This document shows positions 24,123-34,714 of a stretch of 64,000 nt of DNA, in pieces. Positions within the stretch are counted from its first letter, which is position 1, and the number at the start of each line of letters is the position of its first letter. Position numbers and translations under genes: made by a program. Under the pieces are notes generated by a model. That model searched no databases. It saw only the letters and a list, made by a program, of their open reading frames with translations, and was not told where the DNA came from. This DNA is from Diplosphaera chodatii (taxonomy: Eukaryota; Chlorophyta; Trebouxiophyceae; Prasiolales; Stichococcaceae), in assembly GCA_032358165.1 (NCBI GenBank), contig JAALGY010000001.1:2046001-2110000 (forward strand), given 5' to 3'.

Positions 24123-25498
24123 TCACAGCGTCAGAAATCGGTGCAGCGGCTGCAGCAGCTCTGGCGCGATGGCCGCCGCCCCGCCGGCCAGCGACACGCT
24201 GAGCGTCAGCCGTGGGCCAAGCTCCGTGACGAAGGCCTGGGCCAGGCGGAGCGGCACCACCATGTCACGCGCCGCCCACAGCAGCAGCACTGGGAACGCT
24301 CCCGGCAGGCTCCTGCACGTTGTGGTGTGGATCTCTGTTCATGGGTGCTCCGGCGGAGGTCGCTGCACTTGCCCATCAGCTGACAGCCTCCATGTGCCAT
24401 TCTACATTTCGACACCGAGTGAGACGACAGAGCCAGTCAGGGTGCAGCTGCCAGACCTGATGATGGCCGGGTCTGAGATCGGCGGCGCTGCAAGAACCAG
24501 GCGCAGGATGCGCTGCGGCCAGGCGCGGGCTGTGTTGAAGGCCAGGATCCCGCCCCAGTGCCAGCCCATGATGTGGAAGTGCTGGGCCTGCAGGTCAAGA
24601 CGCGTCATTGGTGTGATGCGCTGCTTGGTTGCCTGACCCTGCAGGTAACCTGTGCCCAACAAAGCGCCATACCATGGCAGGAAACTGCACGCCCACCCTC
24701 TGATGTAAGGTGTCCGCAATTGACCACTTGACGCTCAGATCAGCATGCAAACCGGCTGGTCAACAGATAACAAGGCGTCCCACCTGCAGCGCATCTGCGC
24801 TCTCTGCAACGAGCTTGACCGCGTCTGCGGCACTGAGCGCAGCGGGGGCCGTCTGCGGCGTCGCGTGCAGGTCGGGCAACGCAACGCAGAAGCCAAGGTC
24901 AGCCAGGAGCTCGGCGGCCTCCTCCCAGCAGGGTTCTTGGCTCTGGGCAGTGCAGGTACGGCATAACGTCGTAACAGCGGCAGCCCACAGCTGACAGCAG
25001 GTACAAGGGCCTTCGCATCACGGCGTCATGCATGCCGCGATATAGCTGCTCACCTTTGGTCTGCTGCCGCCTAGCGCGATGACGAGAGGTGCGCCCAAGG
25101 CACCGGCGATCTGCAGGGGAGGAAAGTGCACGGAAGCTTTACTCAAGCCACTCGAGGACGCTTTCAACAACCGCTTTACTGATGGCATCGGACTGCTGAC
25201 GAGACACGATTTTCACGCGTATAATCGATCTTGAGCCATTTGCAAACCGATTGAGAGGTCTCAGCGGGCAAGCCAGCCAACAGGCTGTTTGCCGTGCAGT
25301 GGGTCCGCTGGATGAAGCCAAGTGTGCAGCCGGCACGGTGTGTCGCGTGATCAGGCCAACAATGTTGTTCCAGGCAGCTGAGTGCAAGATTCGCCCAGCA
25401 ATGATGGGGAAGCGTCCGAGGGAGGATGTTGTGCTCACCTGCACTTCGATTGGCTGGTCGAAGGAAGGCAGATTGAGCTGCGTGTCGATCAGTCTCAT
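24123..25498 (-). CDS. Alpha/beta-hydrolase-fold protein with a non-canonical nucleophile elbow
   Basis: Five exons join in phase on the minus strand: MRLIDTQLNLPSFDQPIEVQ (start 25498), IAGALGAPLVIALGGSRPK (about 25110), SQEPCWEEAAELLADLGF...ALPDLHATP (about 24945-24780), AQHFHIMGWHWGGILAFNTA...LVLAAPPISDP (from about 24590), and SLPGAFPVLLLWAARDMVVP...LHRFLTL, with the stop at 24123-24125. Strand and helix order fits a small alpha/beta hydrolase: beta-strand LVIAL, elbow strand FHIMG, strand LRLVLAAPP, and strand VLLLWAARD carrying the usual acid. The elbow reads G-W-H-W-G-G, so the serine position holds His. The region where the catalytic His usually lies reads GGAAAIAPEL. It may be a pseudo-enzyme or use different chemistry. 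An upstream leader exon cannot be excluded. Confidence 0.7.
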
Positions 25499-26138
25499 GC
25501 AGACCGCAATGCAAGCTGACGGTCCCCTCTTGAAATCCAAGTCCCTTTGCAGCTGTGTGGCGACGGCGGCTGGCCTGCGTGCCGGCACAAATCACGCACG
25601 GCTGCCGCTCACACTTCGCACTCCGCCCAGAAGTCCCTCCTGCCTGCAAGATCACCTATATGTGCCCCACTGCCTCAGGACCCTGTGCTCTGGCTGACCG
25701 TCCTTGAAGTGTGGTGTACACGATTATGGCGCGGCGCGGTACGTCGCCGCGAATAGTGCTCATGATTCATGCAGCTCCTGGCCTTAGTCAAGCCCAGCTG
25801 ACGTAGCTTCCCATCCAAGGGGAGGAATAGTAAAAGGGGAAAGAAAAACTTTTACTCCCCTTGTTCCAATCGTAATCCTCCACCATCTTCCCCAATAAAC
25901 CCTCGGGAACAAGTCCTCCAGGAGCATCCTCTGCTAAAGGCTGGTCCTCTGCCCTCAAGCAAGCACAGCCTGCTCCATTCGTTCACGCACCCTCTCTGCG
26001 TCAGATCGACGACGCGCTAGACATCTTGATGCTGCCGTGCTGACATGCTGCGGTCTTGAGCCGGCGCATCCATCTGAATTGGGTCGAAGGCATCCCTGTG
26101 TTCCTTTCCTGGGTCTTCAGGCGGCAGCGGCACCTCAC
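25499..26138. promoter_or_regulatory. Divergent 5' region between the hydrolase and the small membrane protein
   Basis: 640 bp between oppositely oriented starts. It contains an AT-rich hairpin (25816-25863). Both promoters are expected here, and no coding exon was recognised. Confidence 0.5.
25816..25863. repeat. Imperfect palindrome
   Basis: CAAGGGGAG then AGTAAAAG on the left is matched by CTTTTACTCCCCTTG on the right, with a GAAT bulge in the left arm and an A-rich loop. It stands out from the GC-rich surroundings. It could be a small mobile-element remnant or a structured 5' leader. Confidence 0.75.
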
Positions 26139-26420
26139 ATGGCGCTGTCCGGCGCGGCCATTGGGTCGGTGCTAGGACTAGGCGTGCAGCTATACGCCAA
26201 TGCTATTCGCAAGCTGCCGCTGATGCGCAGCCCCTGGGAGCATGTGATCGCCATCGGCCTGGGTGGATATGCCGGCAAGTGGCTGGTGGAGTTTGAGGAG
26301 AAGACTCAGAAGGAGCTGGACGAGATCCTGGCAAAGCGGGCAGAGGCAAACAGAGGCATCACGTTCCGGCACGTGGACAGGCAACACATGACCTATGTTG
26401 GGGACGACGACGACGACTGA
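26139..26420 (+). CDS. Small single-span membrane protein, candidate mitochondrial complex I accessory subunit
   Basis: 93 residues in one exon: MALSGAAIGSVLGLGVQLYA forms a short hydrophobic segment, followed by SPWEHVIAIGLGGYAGKWLV (a second hydrophobic stretch), a charged helix EFEEKTQKELDEILAKR, and a C-terminal run of Asp. A TTCAG just upstream could be the acceptor of a 5'-UTR intron. The composition (short, one or two hydrophobic helices, then a charged helix beginning near PWEH) resembles small plant respiratory-chain subunits of the ESSS/NDUFB11 type. I make that link from general resemblance only. It neighbours two other organelle-related genes. Confidence 0.7.
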   Translation: MALSGAAIGSVLGLGVQLYANAIRKLPLMRSPWEHVIAIGLGGYAGKWLVEFEEKTQKELDEILAKRAEANRGITFRHVDRQHMTYVGDDDDD

Positions 26421-26873
26421 TGCTGGACAGCAATACTCCTGCTATCGTCATGCCCCCGGAGCGGTGCAGGCAGGCAGACGTTGGTCTGCCTTGGCAAGCT
26501 TGTTGGCTGACGTTGTTGAGCTTAAGCACCGCAACAATGTGGGACTGTGCAGTTTGGCACTCACTATCAGGCTTGTGCGCTCTCTCGTTGCTTAATTGCA
26601 AGCAGCGCAGAGGTCAGCGACCAGCAAACATGCCAGCTACACTGAACGGCATGGTATTATCGAGTTGCAAGTTTCCAAGCTCCTGTACCTCTGCAAGCTG
26701 CCGCCAGCGGTCCATGTTTGATGGATTGCAGTCAGCATTGATGGAGGCAGTACTTTGTGCCTGTGCACTGGCCTGCCGCAAGGGGAGGAATGATGACCAG
26801 CAAAGGCGATAACAGAGCGGCAGATTGTCATCTGCATTTCAACGCATTCGCACGCTCACGAAATGGTGCCGCG
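26421..26873. other. Intergenic region
   Basis: 453 bp between two plus-strand genes, holding the 3' end of the small membrane protein transcript and the promoter of the CX9C gene. No further feature was recognised. Confidence 0.5.
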
Positions 26874-27372
26874 ATGAGCAAAAGGGTTCAGCCAGGAGAG
26901 GAGAAGAAACTGCTGCTGGCACCATGTGCAGATGAATACACAGCATCACTGAAATGTGAGAGCCATACTGTCAAGCATGCTGAGCATGCTATCTCGGCGA
27001 TGACTTCCTGTGCTACGTACCTTGCATAGTAGTAACTGGTGTATGCAACGTTGCATCGATCATGCAATGCTGAGCACTGATGTGTGCCACTTCTGCCAAC
27101 ACAGCTGCGCCTGTCATGCAGGCTTGGACCGTAATAATTACGAGCGCAGCGCCTGCGAGCTGTACTTCCAAGCGTACAAGGAGTGCAAAAAACTTGAGGT
27201 GGGCATCTGTGGAGCGTGAGTCACACATCACACCACGGTCACTCTCTGGCCTCACTTGCATCAGCGATCATCCGATGTGCGCATGTAACCAGGCACCTGA
27301 CCTGTGGCTAGCTGTGCAACGGTGCAGGTGGCATCGAGGCTGGAGCGGCGGCAGGCCGCAGCAGGCCGCTGA
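26874..27372 (+). CDS. COX23: COX23/CHCHD7-like twin CX9C protein
   Basis: Three exons in phase. Exon 1 (26874-26955) gives MSKRVQPGEEKK...APCADEYTASLK and splits the second Cys codon. Exon 2 (about 27120-27199) gives CLDRNNYERSACELYFQAY then KECKKLE. Exon 3 (about 27328-27372) gives VASRLERRQAAAGR and stop. The cysteines form two CX9C pairs (C-ADEYTASLK-C and C-ELYFQAYKE-C) with the SLKCLDRNNY core typical of COX23/CHCHD7. Such proteins are imported into the mitochondrial intermembrane space by the Mia40 relay, become disulphide-bonded helical hairpins, and take part in cytochrome oxidase copper assembly. At about 67 residues it is compact, as expected. Its stop lies only 29 bp before the IF-3 start codon. 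Confidence 0.92.
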
Positions 27373-27401
27373 GGCGTCGCCCAGTGCATGTGCAGCCGCT
27401 G

Positions 27402-30065
27402 ATGGTGCGGCACCGAGCGGCGTCAGCCCTGCGGCATGTGCTGCGACGGCCGTCTGCCCAGGACACGGCAGCGTTAGTCAGCAGCCTGGGCACGCAGCAT
27501 GCGGCTGCCCGGCCGGCGTCACCAGCAGCGAGCACGGGCAGAAGGTGCGCAAGTGGCGATGTGGAGACGCGGCTGCCGCCGCAGGTGCAGTGGCTGCACC
27601 AGCAGAGCGCAGCATCGCCAGCTAAAGCCCCGGCGCCGTGCCAGCAGCTCATCAGCTTACGCGGCTTCTCCAGCAGTGGAACGGCAGGCCGCCAGCCACT
27701 TGGTTCGCGTGTGCAGTGCAGCGATGGCGCTGCACTGGGGCTGCTGCAGTCTGCGCAGCAACTGCATGGAGGCCAGCGGTCAGGCGACACAGCGAGCTCG
27801 CGATTGCGCAGCCCAGCAGCTTATTGCCTCCAGCAGGCAGCCGCAGAAGTGCGCAGCGCTGTAACCATGGAGCTCAGCAGCCGTCAGCGGCAGGCCAGTT
27901 GCTCTGGCCCCGCCTGGCAGCGGGGCTCGACGCCGCAGGCTGCGGCTCAGCACCTCAGCCACGTGACTCCTCGGGCCGCGGGTGCCATGCAGCAGGCGCA
28001 CGGCTTCGCCGCCTGCGCCTGGCACAGCAGCCGGAGGCACCAGGCTGTGGCGCCGCCGGCGGAAGCCCCAGGGCAGCAGGCGCGCGGGTTCGCGACCGCC
28101 TGGCAGAAGGGCCGCGCGCAGCAGGCGCGTTTGCTACATCCCCCCATCATGTGTTGCTACTTGTCAATGGATTGTGACTCCTACAAAGTACTGTACTGCA
28201 CACTTGCAAAACAGTGAAACCACAGAATTGCCGACTTGACACGTAGGCGGCGAACCGGCGAGGCGGGCGGGCCATGGTGCCGGAGCCGCCCAAGAAGCCG
28301 CGCGTCAACAGCCAGATCGACGGCCCGCACGTCCGCCTGGTGTTCCCGGACGGCACCCACAAGGTGCAGCGTATGGGTTTTGTTCTGTTATGTTCACCGC
28401 TGTGTCGATCGGCTCCCAGCTGCATCACATGATACATGGCGTGCCTACAGCCCACTGATGCTCCCAAGCCAAGGAAGGATGAGGGCCAGCCACCGTCTGT
28501 CACTTCACGTGCGATGCATGCAGACCACTGGCAGAAGAAGCGTCCACAGAGCGTGCGTGCACCGGGCCTCGTCCGACAGTCCACCTCCCCAGTGTTGCGC
28601 GCCTGCGTTCAACATGCGCGCGTGTCGCTGCGCAGGTGATGCGGACGCAGGACGCGCGGCGGGCGGCGCGGGAGTACAAGATGGACCTGGTGGAGGTGGA
28701 CCCGCGGGTGCGGCCCGCGGTGTGCAAGCTGCAGGACGCGGGCAAGGCCGCCTTCCAGGCCGCGCAGAAGGAGAAGGTGGGTCGCCTGATTGGGGTCCCC
28801 CTATCAAGCTGCTTGGTAGATTGGCGAGGCCGCCTTCCAGGCCGCGCAAAAGGAGAAGGTGGCCTGCATGATCGCGTCCCCGCTTCGAACTGCTTGGTAG
28901 GCGGGCAGGCTGCCTTCCAGGCCGCCCGGAAGGAGGAAGGCAGGGACGTGGGCAGTCCTTCCCTGCCCGCCTCCTTTCGGTTCGCAGCCGCCTGGTCGCG
29001 TGGTCACGCTGGTGGACCATGCGCAGCATGCTGTTTGCAGACCCTGCCGACAAGGTCCCGTAGCGCAGCACGGACCACAGTGTTGAAACTGCACGTCCAC
29101 CTGCACATTTTACCGTCGTCACTGTGGCTGGGCGCTGTGCTGCAGGAGCACAAGAAGCGGCTGCAGGAGATGCAGAGGAAGCAGGCCGTCAAGGAGGTCC
29201 GCTTCTCTCCGACCACCGCCGAGAACGACATGCAGGTACCAAATCGATGCAAACCAGATTCCTCCACCTCCTCCCCTCTGATTCTGCTGCACACCCTATT
29301 CTAGGCGGAGCGTGTTGCACGCTGGTGGGAGAAGAAGCGCATCTGGCACGAGGAGAACCCTGGGCGTCCATTCCCAAAAGGCATCAAATATCCCAAGCCG
29401 CGGCCATGGGAGGCGCTCAAAAAGAAGAAGCGCAAGGGCCCCATAACCTGGCCCAGCAAAAAGACGCGGAAGAAGTGGAAGGAGCGGGAACGACTGCTGG
29501 CAGAGTCAGCTGCAGCAGGCTCGGCCCAGCCGAGCAGCAGCTCAGCAGCAAGGCAGCCCGGCAGTGCAGCATCACCAGCAGCCCGCAAGAGCAGCCAGCA
29601 CAGTCGCGGCCCCAAGCAAGCCCAGCATAGCTGACAGCTGCTGCATGTGCCGACGCCTGCGCCTTCCTGCTTCCCCCGCAGGTGAGCTCCGCCTGCAGAG
29701 CTGGCCTGGGGCGGTGTGCTGGCGCGAGGATCTGGAGGCTGTCCCACCCCTTCCCAAATGGTGCAGAAAGTGAAAATGCTGCCCATCCTAACCTGTAGGC
29801 GGTCGACCTGATCTGTGGTCTGTCTGTGGCGCAGTTCAAGATGGAGCAGGCGCTGGGTTTTGTGGCCAAGGGGCACCGCGTGCGGCTGCTGGTCGGCTTC
29901 CCGGGCGCGCAGGGCGCCCGGCAGGCGGCCCTGCAGCAAGCGGCGCGGCTGCAGGGCCTGGCGGCGGAGCGCGGGGCGTTTGCGTCGCCGCCGCCGCCCG
30001 GCTCCCGCCCGCCGAAGAATGCAGTCATGCTGGAGCTGTCATCCGCGGTGGAGGCGAACCAGTGA
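27402..30065 (+). CDS. Organellar translation initiation factor IF-3
   Basis: Binds the small ribosomal subunit and promotes start-codon selection in mitochondria or plastids. Exon 1 (ATG 27402 to about 28124) encodes a long Arg/Ala/Ser/Gln-rich leader beginning MVRHRAASALRHVLRRP. Exon 2 (28247-28363) has KPRVNSQIDGPHVRLVFPDG, and exon 3 (28636-28776) VMRTQDARRAAREYKMDLVE then VDPRVRPAVCKLQD; together these make the IF-3 N-domain. Exon 4 (29146-29235) has KEVRFSPTTAENDMQ, and exon 5 (29835-30065) FKMEQALGFVAKGHRVRLLV, the C-domain (compare the usual KEIR.....HD...K....FL..GH.V). Exons 2 to 5 join in phase. The exon 1 donor is inferred (GC donor CAG|GCGCGT, phase 0). An additional exon with a strong acceptor lies in intron 4 (29305-29634). 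Confidence 0.88.
28741..28945 (+). repeat. Triplicated exon-end/donor segment in the IF-3 gene
   Basis: The end of exon 3 with its splice donor (AGGCCGCCTTCCAGGCCGC through GGAGAAGGTGG) begins at 28741 and recurs at 28823 and 28904, a period of 81-82 bp. Copy 2 keeps the GAGAAGGTGG donor context, while copy 3 is degraded to GGAGGAAGG. Confidence 0.9.
29305..29634 (+). CDS. Possible alternative terminal exon within the IF-3 gene
   Basis: A 110-codon open frame in intron 4, preceded by a long pyrimidine tract and TTCTAG. Phase 0 matches the exon 4 donor, so splicing 29235 to 29305 would give an IF-3 N-domain ending in AERVARWWEKKRIWHEENPG and a very basic KKKKRK...KKTRKKWKERER stretch, then a Ser/Gln tail and stop. 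Composition (Trp, Lys, Pro) is unlike the Ala-rich random frames around it. I do not recognise a family. It could instead be a nested gene exon. Confidence 0.45.
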   Translation, partial: AERVARWWEKKRIWHEENPGRPFPKGIKYPKPRPWEALKKKKRKGPITWPSKKTRKKWKERERLLAESAAAGSAQPSSSSAARQPGSAASPAARKSSQHSRGPKQAQHS

Positions 30066-30792
30066 CTGTGTTATAGGTCGTCAAGTGTCGCTGTTGGTAT
30101 GCATGCTGTGAGGCATGAGTGCAGCATCCATTGTCAGCTGGCCACACATTGGGTACACGCGAGCCGGAGTGCAGCATGGACAAGTGAGAATGCCTTCGAT
30201 TGCCAATCTGTTCCTGCTGTCAAGAGTCACCATCTGCAGCAACTCCACGGGATGGGTGGTCATGCTAACTGGTTGGCGGCTTCTGACGCCCCGCTGCTTA
30301 GGAGCTCTGCACTTTGCTGACTGGACGGCAACTCCATGCTCCCTGGTCCTGTACTGATGGAACCACCTACTGCAGAGGCTGCATTGGGGATGCAACGGGA
30401 ATAGAAGGAAGGAAGGAATATTCCCCTTGGGGGATGTCAGCCCTCCTCACGGTGCACTCTGTGATGCCTGTACAGCGCTTTCAGAGCCTGTCTGGAACCC
30501 AGTCCCTAGGGTCCGCAATGCAGCGATCATCTTGAACCCCGAGAGCAAATGTAGATTATAACAGCATCGATCCAGTCGATTCGCAAGCTGTTGCGGTACA
30601 TGTCTGATGCGTTGGTGGTGCGTCTAAACAAGCCAGCTGTGCTGAGTGACTACAGCCAGCAGGCTGCCATGTGTCAAGCCGGTTGCCAGCGACTGCACAT
30701 CTCGCAGCTGGCTGTTGGGCCGCAGCACAAGCACAGCCACAAGCTGTGCCGTGTCGAGCCTGTATACTGTGCCGACCACCAGTGTCTCGTAT
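30066..30792. other. Intergenic region between convergent genes
   Basis: Lies between the 3' ends of IF-3 (+) and the FHA gene (-). It contains GGAAGGAAGGAATATTCCCC (from 30408) followed by TTGGGGG, a small palindromic cluster. No gene was supported. Confidence 0.55.
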
Positions 30793-32171
30793 TCACCGCT
30801 CCTCGAGGCAGAACTTGGCCAGGAATGTGTCGCCTGCAAGGTTGCAGACAGAGTAAGCGACTCAGCTCTTCAAGGCAGCACGCCCCACGCCGAGTGCAGA
30901 GTGATCCCCCTGCTGATGGTGGATTGCGTGGCATTGAGACGAGCATCGCAGACCCGCGAAGGGCTGTGTCTGGTGCTATTACAGCATTGAGCATGCATGC
31001 AGAGCTGCACTGTGCAGTCATGCTGAGAGGCTCACCGAAGATGACTTCAGAGCCGAGCGGCAGGTCGTTGGGCGTCATCGCCTCGATCTCCTCCTCCTCG
31101 ATGAATGTGCCGTTGGTGGACTTGAGGTCAGTCACAAGCACCCGGTTCCCCTCTGCACAGAGCAGCAGAAGTATGTGTCACAGCTGTCCGAAGACATTGT
31201 GAGGGTGTCTCCCTGCGGTCATTGCCCACATGCAGCAGACGCCAACTGCATCCATTGGCAGGGATTGACATCCAGGACACTGTTACTGGTGATGCATCTT
31301 TGAGCTGCAGGCAGATGGCCGGCTGTCTCTGCATGCTCGTGAAGCACGGCTGCAATGCTAAATAGGACGTGTGCAGAAGCATTGCAGACGGCCCTACAAA
31401 AGCGACTAGACGGGCGCATTGCGCCTGCGCTGCTCACCGACTTTGATCTCGGCGTGCTTGGCTGACACGGTGGGCACGCCGATCACGATGTCTGCGGGGG
31501 CGGACCGCCCCAGGGTGTAGGTGCCCTCCTTCAGCTCCAGCATGCCCGGCTGCTGCACCGACTCGTCCAGATGGTCCACGCTGCCGTCGCCTGCGCAGAA
31601 GGGTTTAGGGTGTCACAATGGCATATCGGTCGCGGCTCTCCAGTGACTCACGCAACTGGTCCGTCGCTGCCAACTCGTCTACGCGAGGATCGCCCGCACA
31701 TCTATATGAACTGAAGGTGCCAGAGCGCCCGGAGGGCGCGTGCAGTGGGTGTGTGTCCATATGTTGATCAGAATTCACACCCCGTAAGCAGATCTACGTG
31801 GAGCTGGCGCACCAGTTGGGACCAGCACAAGGGTGTCCTGTGTTACCATGCGTGCTGCCCGCGCCCTCGTGGCCGCTGCAGCAGAGGGTTCATATCAGGT
31901 CAGTCAGACCTGGCAAGATCATGACCTATGAGCGTCGCATGTTTGAATGTATGTTGAAGTGGGTGCATGCCTGCATGATGCCTGGCACCTTGCAGGTGGA
32001 CGTGTGACGGGCTTCAACATTGAGCTACACACAGCAATCGCAGATGCATGATGCTTGACGCGTGTGTTTCTCGCCTGTTGATCTGCAGCGCTGGGTCTGC
32101 AGCAGGGCCCTGCTGCTGCTAACGCCAGCGAACGCGCGCTGCGACACCGCCAGGCCCGAGGCACGAAGCAT
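30793..32171 (-). CDS. FHA-domain protein, probably organelle-targeted
   Basis: FHA domains bind phosphothreonine peptides. Minus-strand exons: about 31590-31438 gives DGSVDHLDESVQQPGMLEL then EGTYTLGRSAPADIVIGVP and TVSAKHAEIKVG; about 31154-31036 gives EGNRVLVTDLKSTNGTFIEE then IEAMTPNDLPLGSEVIFG; the last (about 30839-30793) gives GDTFLAKFCLEER and stop. These join in phase. The core FHA residues are present: G-R after strand 3, S-x-x-H (SAKH) and the T-D-L-x-S-x-N-G-T motif. A likely first exon at 32171 starts MLRASGLAVSQRAFAGVSSS, a transit-peptide-like leader. Its join through a small exon near 31900-31870 is not resolved. The domain is nearly the whole protein, as in the small plastid FHA proteins of plants. 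Confidence 0.8.
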
Positions 32172-32755
32172 CCTGGTGCCACCTGCGTGCAACAGAATGA
32201 AAGGTGAGCTTCTGATCAGCCACTGCATTGCAGGTGATGATATGAAAAGGCGATCTGAGAGTTCGCTTAGTCACCTGCGATGGCGCACAGCGATGCGATG
32301 CTACCTGCTGACGATGATGAAGATCGGCCTCAAGCTTTGGAGCACACAGCAAGCGAGCGCGAATGGTTTGTGTTGCTGATCGTGCGCAGAGATCGGCTGA
32401 TCTGCGGGGCAGCATGCCATCGACCCTTGGGGTCCGAAGGGGTATGTGAACTGAACTGTATAGGAGCAAAGGAGGTGTGAAAGTCAAATCGCAGGACGCG
32501 CTACTGCGCCCTACGAAATGCGACGCGGAGCTACATCATGTCACGGCTGAATGCTTCACACTGCTTGATGTTCCTGTGCAACGCACTACATCAGCAGCGT
32601 CACTCTGCGGACGTGTCACAATGTACAGTAGCCGTTGTGTGACCTGAGAAGGCCAGTGCGCGTCTCAACCCTAAATCCAGTTTTCATAGTAGAAACCTTT
32701 TTGATCTAGTTGGAGACCCTGAAGCTGCCGCTGTTCATAGGCTTCTGACTGCTGG
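32172..32755. other. Intergenic region
   Basis: Lies between the FHA gene start (-) and the L1-domain gene stop (-). It should contain the FHA promoter and the L1-gene 3' end. No supported coding exon was seen; the 3' part (about 32640-32720) is AT-richer. Confidence 0.5.
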
Positions 32756-34714
32756 CTATGACGCGGCGATCTTCTGCTGGCCGCTGGGGAGCGTCTGATA
32801 GATCGGCAGCGCCACCGAGTCTGCTGTTTTCAGGAACAGTGCTTGCACATTCGCCCACTTCTTGGGGATGTGCGCCACTGCTCCCTGCACATGCAATGGC
32901 ACAGCTTTGACCAACAGCACGTGCAGGACCAGATGCCCAGGCACGCAGCACCAGCATGCAGCAAGCGCAGGACATAGGAGATGCTTTGCATGTGAGTGTA
33001 GACACCTGTATAGCGGCGGCCACATTCTGTGCACATTGTTGCTGTGTGAACGATGAGCGCGCCACTCTGCACATGGGCTGCACACTGTGAGCCCCGTTGT
33101 GCGTGAGATGTACATTGGCCATACCACTACAGTATAGCAGCATGTAGCGCAGACAGCATGTCGACGACCTGCCGACGTCATGTGAAAGCTCAGCAGAACG
33201 CCCAGCACCTGATGTTGAGGCTGGAGCCTGAGGCTGGGTACATGTACGTCGCTTCGGCTGCCTTGCGCACCTACGACAGGCAGCTCCCAATAGGTTCCCA
33301 CCACAACTGTTCCTCAGGTGATGGGCTGCTGCACCGAAGCGACATGCAGATGCCGGTGCGTAGGTCTGGTCAGTAGGCTGACACACCTGCGCGCCCCAGT
33401 CTTTGGTGGCCAGATTGACTGGGATGGGCTGCTTCTTCTTCTTGAAGAAGGTCTTGCCTGCGCGTCAGGGGCAACAGCATCCTGAGGACCCCTGTTCATG
33501 CTTGAGGTGGCAGATGCGCCTTGCATACGCTCTCGCGCCCTGCCACCGCTGAGAACGCATTTGTCCTGAGAATGCAGTCAAATCGCAGCGTGCTAAGGCA
33601 TGCTTATGTGCCGCCATGCAAACACACTTACCCAAGAGCTTGGGCAGCTGCGGCAGCACGCGTTCATCTGCAACGAACAGGTCGTACTCGCTGCACAGCT
33701 TGCGCTTTGCCTCATGCGCCTGCGATACATGTAACTCACATCATGTGGCATCTTTCCTGCAACGAGAAGCACGCTGAGCAAAGCAGCACGGTGCCAGGCT
33801 CTAGATGCGACTGGTCGGCAGCAAGCAGCATGTCCTCTTGCCCAAACAGCACGCCCCGCACACGGCTTTGCACACCTCGTACTTTGTCTTCAGCTTCGAG
33901 ACGCCAACCACCTTGGCCACATTTGACACCTTGGCCTCCTTTATCCGTGTCTTGGCTGCCTTGTGGCCCTCCCCTGCACAGCCCGATGCACACACACACA
34001 TGTCAAACTCGGCCTACGTATAGCTGCTGCCCACCGTTGTGTGTAGCTGCATGTTTGGCGAATGGTCTACATGCAAATGAACCTCATGGTGCGGAACGAT
34101 GGCCCAGTCTTGGCGGTTGCCGCACGGTCTGTGGCAAGTGTGCGAGACAGCTCACCCTTTTTGTCCTTCACAATCAAGCAGACCTGTGCGCCCTCAAACT
34201 CATATAGTGAGTTCGGTATGGGTCTGCATCATGAAGGAGCAGCGCTGAGAAACTGTACGCACATCGCAGCAGGTGTGCATGCGTGCGGCCGCTGCATGCG
34301 CCAAAGCGCTGTGAGACAAGAAAGCCGCAGCTCACATCCTGATGGGTTTGTGCTTGTGCGCTGGCAGCTGCGGAGTCTTTTTTAGTGCAATGATCTGCAG
34401 CGCAGTTGCCAGCGTCAGTCAGCCGTCTGCGGCATCGCCTGCCTGAGTCTTACATGGTCTAAGCAGCAACGACCAAGTTCCCACCACTCTGCCTGCATAC
34501 AAGCACAGTTACTCCACATCTGCCTCACCAAATATATCAGCTCATCCTCCTGGAACAGGACCTTTTCCGCTGATGTGCTGGCGCCGACATACTTCTGCAA
34601 GGCGGCCACGGCGTCCAGAATCTTTTCTGGCTGCAAGCCTGCATAACTGCTGCTCAATATTGCATCTGAATCATCTCTGCCGCTGGTGCTGGGCTGCTCT
34701 GCAGCCGCAGCCAT
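32756..34714 (-). CDS. Ribosomal L1-domain protein (UTP30/RSL1D1-like, nucleolar)
   Basis: Probably a ribosome-biogenesis factor rather than a ribosomal protein. Eight minus-strand exons are all in phase: MAAAAEQPSTSGRDDSD...LDAVAALQKYVGAST (34714-34535), IIALKKTPQLPAHKHKPIR (about 34395), IPNSLYEFEGAQVCLIVKD (about 34210-34155), GEGHKAAKTRIKEAKVSNV...KTKYEVCKA, AHEAKRKLCSEYDLFVADER then VLPQLPKLLG, GKTFFKKKKQPIPVNLATKD, VRKAAEATYMYPASGSSLNI, RVARSSFTQQQCAQNVAAAI, and a last exon IPKKWANVQALFLKTADSVA ending at 32756. The blocks KPIRIPIP, DLFVADxRVxPxLPKLLG, K(K)xPxPVxL and KTADSVALPIY are those of the CIC1/UTP30/RSL1D1 group, not of bacterial L1. It shares a short divergent 5' region with ribosomal protein S5. 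Confidence 0.9.
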
